This document shows, one piece after another, positions 62,190 through 64,000 of a DNA stretch of 64,000 nt. The notes under the pieces were generated by a model. The model had not been told where the DNA came from. It made no database searches and was given only the letters and a program-made list of their open reading frames with translations. A program made the position numbers and the translations under genes. The DNA comes from Nakamurella leprariae. Lineage in GTDB: Bacteria; Actinomycetota; Actinomycetes; Mycobacteriales; Nakamurellaceae. Positions within the stretch are counted from its first letter, which is position 1. Each line of letters opens with the position of its first letter. The stretch lies in assembly GCF_016918035.1 (NCBI RefSeq), contig NZ_JAERWK010000005.1, positions 124,001 through 188,000 of the forward strand, given 5' to 3'.

Positions 62190-63422
62190 TCACTCGGCGG
62201 ACGGACCGGTGGAGTCCTCCTCGGACGGATCGGCGTCCGACCCGGCCGCGGCGGCCGCCTCGGCCTCGGACCCCGGCACCTCGGACCCGCCCTCGACCTC
62301 AGGCGCGTCGATCTCGGTCACCAGCGCGACCGGCTCGTCGACCGTGGCGTCCGGCGCGGACTCGCCGTCACCCGGCACGGTGACCTCCGCCGCCGCCTCC
62401 ACCGCGGCGATGACCGCCTCGACCTCGGCGGCCGGCGCCTCGTCGACCGGCCCCTCGTCGACCGACGGCTCGGCCGGCCTGTCGTCCTCGGTCACTTCGA
62501 CGTGGGTTCCGTCGGTGACCGTCACCTCGGCCGGCACGGCCTCGTCGGCCACCGCCAACTCGGCGGTGCTCTCGTCCCGGGGCCCGGCCGTATCAGCGTC
62601 GTCCGCCGGCGCCGGCGGCCGCGGCTCCACGTCCATGAGCAGTTCGTCGACCACCGCCGCGGTCGTCGTGGCCAGACCGGCCGGTTCCACCTCGGTCTCC
62701 GAATGCGCGCCGCACCCGAAGCCGACCGAGACGACCGACAGTTGCGCCGGCGAATACTCGTTGCCGCAGGCGCCGAACCCGGCGCCCAGCGCCCCGGCCA
62801 GCGGCAGGTAGAAGCCGCAGCTCCCGCACGGCCCCGGGGCCTGCCGAGCCGCGGGGCTGTCCGGACCGAACGGCCCGGTGGCCCAGCGCTCGGCCGTCTC
62901 CTCGCGGCCCAGCCGGCTCAGCACGTGCACGCGACCGACGCCGAGCTCGTGGGCGACCTCCTCGACCGCGGGGTCGTCGGATTCCAGGTAGGACGGGACC
63001 AGCCGCGGGTCGTCCGGCGGCGGCGGCAACAGGTCGCCGGGTCCGACGTCGCCGGCCCGGATCCGCTGCGACCACGGCAGCCAGGCCGGCGCGAGCAGCG
63101 CGTCCGGCCCGGGCAACAGCACGACCTCGCTGACCGTCGGCGGCGTCTCCTCCAGCACGGCCAGAGTGACCGCCCAGCGCCAGCCGTGGTAACCGCGGTT
63201 GGTGCTGGCGAAGAAGACGGTGACGGCCACGGTGTCCTCGGCGACGGCCCCGGCCAGGTCACCGACCTCGGCGGCCGCGCCGGCGTCCTGCTCGGCGGCC
63301 AGCCGCGCCACCGCGACCAGGTCGGGCGACGGGTCGATCGGGCGGCTGACCGGCGGCTCGGTGAGGACGTCGGATCCGCCGGCGGACGGGTCGGGGTCGC
63401 TGACCGCGGTGGAGAGCGTCAC
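62190..63422 (-). CDS. DUF3027 protein
   Basis: A 410-residue protein. Residues about 30-250 match DUF3027: 'YHGWRWAVTLAVLEETPPTVSEVVLLPG', 'CGSCGFYLPLAG', 'CGNEYSPAQLSVVSVGFGCGAHSETEV', with a set of cysteines that probably bind zinc. The last 160 residues are acidic and low-complexity (Val/Glu/Thr/Asp). Function unknown; conserved across actinobacteria in this neighbourhood. GTG 63422. Its own start lies 103 bp from the divergent partial gene. Confidence 0.88.
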   Translation of the reverse strand: MTLSTAVSDPDPSAGGSDVLTEPPVSRPIDPSPDLVAVARLAAEQDAGAAAEVGDLAGAVAEDTVAVTVFFASTNRGYHGWRWAVTLAVLEETPPTVSEVVLLPGPDALLAPAWLPWSQRIRAGDVGPGDLLPPPPDDPRLVPSYLESDDPAVEEVAHELGVGRVHVLSRLGREETAERWATGPFGPDSPAARQAPGPCGSCGFYLPLAGALGAGFGACGNEYSPAQLSVVSVGFGCGAHSETEVEPAGLATTTAAVVDELLMDVEPRPPAPADDADTAGPRDESTAELAVADEAVPAEVTVTDGTHVEVTEDDRPAEPSVDEGPVDEAPAAEVEAVIAAVEAAAEVTVPGDGESAPDATVDEPVALVTEIDAPEVEGGSEVPGSEAEAAAAAGSDADPSEEDSTGPSAE

Positions 63423-63525
63423 CCGGCCATGATGCCGCACCGGGACACCCGTTCCGACCTGGCCGATCCCGGGAGTTCGGGTCGGCGGGCGGCGCGACGC
63501 CGCGGGCCGGGTGCCGTGCGGCAGG

Positions 63526-64000
63526 ATGGACGACGTGCAGCGCGGGGAGCCAGACCAGGACGGTGTCGGCGGTCGTCCCGTCGGCGACCGTCCTGATCGG
63601 GGCGCTGATCGGGCCCCGGACGACGCCGCCTGGGACCAGCCCTGGGAACCGGCGCCGTGGGAGCGCGACCGTTCCCCGCAGCGCGGTCGGTCCGATCCCG
63701 CTGGGGGCTGGGCCCCGGAGCAGCCGACCACGGCGCTGCCGCGGGACACCGCCCGATGGGCGCCCCCGCCGACCGACCAGCCGACCACCGACCTGCCCCG
63801 CCGGCCGGCCACCCCGCCGCGATCCTGGTCGCCCACCGGCGGTCGCCTCCCGGCCGGACCGCCGAGCACCACGCCTCCGCCGCCCCCACCGCCCCCGCCG
63901 CGCAGACCCGCTCCCCGCGGGAGCGCGCTGCCGCCGTACACCAACCGCTGGGAGCAGCCCGCACCGTCGACATCCCCGACCGACCGGCCCCGACCGCCGG
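63526..64000 (+). CDS. Proline-rich protein, N-terminal part (runs off window)
   Basis: Starts at ATG 63526 and continues past the end. The 158 visible residues are disordered: Asp/Arg-rich at first, then a run of prolines near residue 125 and a Pro/Thr/Arg-rich tail, with Trp-Pro-like motifs ('WDQPWEPAPWE'). A membrane or other domain probably follows beyond the window. In other actinobacteria a transporter or a membrane protein lies here divergent to DUF3027, but nothing in the sequence proves it. Divergent promoters must share 103 bp. Confidence 0.5.
   Translation, partial: MDDVQRGEPDQDGVGGRPVGDRPDRGADRAPDDAAWDQPWEPAPWERDRSPQRGRSDPAGGWAPEQPTTALPRDTARWAPPPTDQPTTDLPRRPATPPRSWSPTGGRLPAGPPSTTPPPPPPPPPRRPAPRGSALPPYTNRWEQPAPSTSPTDRPRPP

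Noticed and set aside
59258-62383. A 1041-codon plus-strand frame
   Set aside because: Mirror frame of the GHKL protein; Arg/Gly/Gln-rich, no domain.

Overview
The window is one contig slice from a high-GC actinobacterium. By eye GC is about 70% or more, GTG starts are common, and genes often overlap by 4 bp as ATGA or GTGA. Lineage markers include Lsr2, SepH, GAF-ANTAR regulators, a class F sortase, a ZAS/RskA-type anti-sigma factor, a Ddn-like F420 reductase fold, and a block laid out like the Mycobacterium Rv0879c-Rv0889c neighbourhood (DUF2530, MarR, SpoU methylase, small membrane protein, SepH, SerC, CitA). The organism is not a mycobacterium as far as I can see. A Nakamurella- or Frankia-type actinomycete would fit, but the genus is inference. 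I see no rRNA, CRISPR array, transposase, integrase or prophage.

Layout. 0-6.5 kb: mixed housekeeping and accessory genes (acetyltransferase tail, MOSC protein, DUF1295 membrane protein, metallo-beta-lactamase-fold hydrolase, a broken acetyltransferase, a secreted peptide, a stand-alone LigD-type polymerase, a VapBC pair, a transglutaminase). 6.5-12.9 kb: Lhr helicase with Nei-type glycosylase, and a DUF3072 protein. 13.2-17.2 kb: a DUF4397 surface protein, class F sortase, ECF sigma factor, anti-sigma factor and hydrolase in one overlapping transcription unit. 17.3-21 kb: MFS transporter, HAD phosphatase and Fes-like esterase. 21.1-23.3 kb: three overlapping GAF/GAF-ANTAR genes. 23.3-28.5 kb: the decayed tail of an iron-containing redox enzyme, an ArsR-type regulator, hydrolase, tRNA-Arg(CCU), Ddn-like protein, a glycine-zipper protein and a crotonase. 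28.8-32.9 kb: an AAA+ ATPase with a VWA protein (magnesium-chelatase-like pair), then lsr2. 33-38.2 kb: amino-acid permease with universal stress protein, and a two-component system followed by only the C-terminal end of a glycosyltransferase. 38.2-47.6 kb: TipAL-like MerR regulator, membrane-anchored deacetylase, citrate synthase, photolyase, Bcr/CflA exporter, mutarotase-like protein and two small unknowns. 47.6-50.3 kb: a less GC-rich stretch of small unknown genes, including a tiny PASTA protein, punctuated by three copies of a short palindromic repeat. 50.3-64 kb: NTF2-like protein, MFS exporter with PdxH, CitA-SerC-SepH, DUF2537-like protein, rRNA/tRNA methylase and MarR, DUF2530, a large sacsin/Hsp90-like GHKL protein, DUF3027, and the start of a proline-rich protein.

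Several local regulatory signals can be read directly. There are palindromes at the vapB start, at the start of one MFS gene, in the MerR promoter (19-bp spacer) and before the MarR gene. AT-rich 9-mers are repeated upstream of lsr2. Helically phased repeats precede the response regulator, MtrA-box-like words lie between the deacetylase and citrate synthase, and four to five strong hairpins lie at gene ends.

The best leads for new biology are the repeat-punctuated small-gene region (48.36-49.6 kb), the sortase with no arginine after its catalytic cysteine, the truncated glycosyltransferase beside its two-component system, and the hydrolase whose nucleophile position is histidine.
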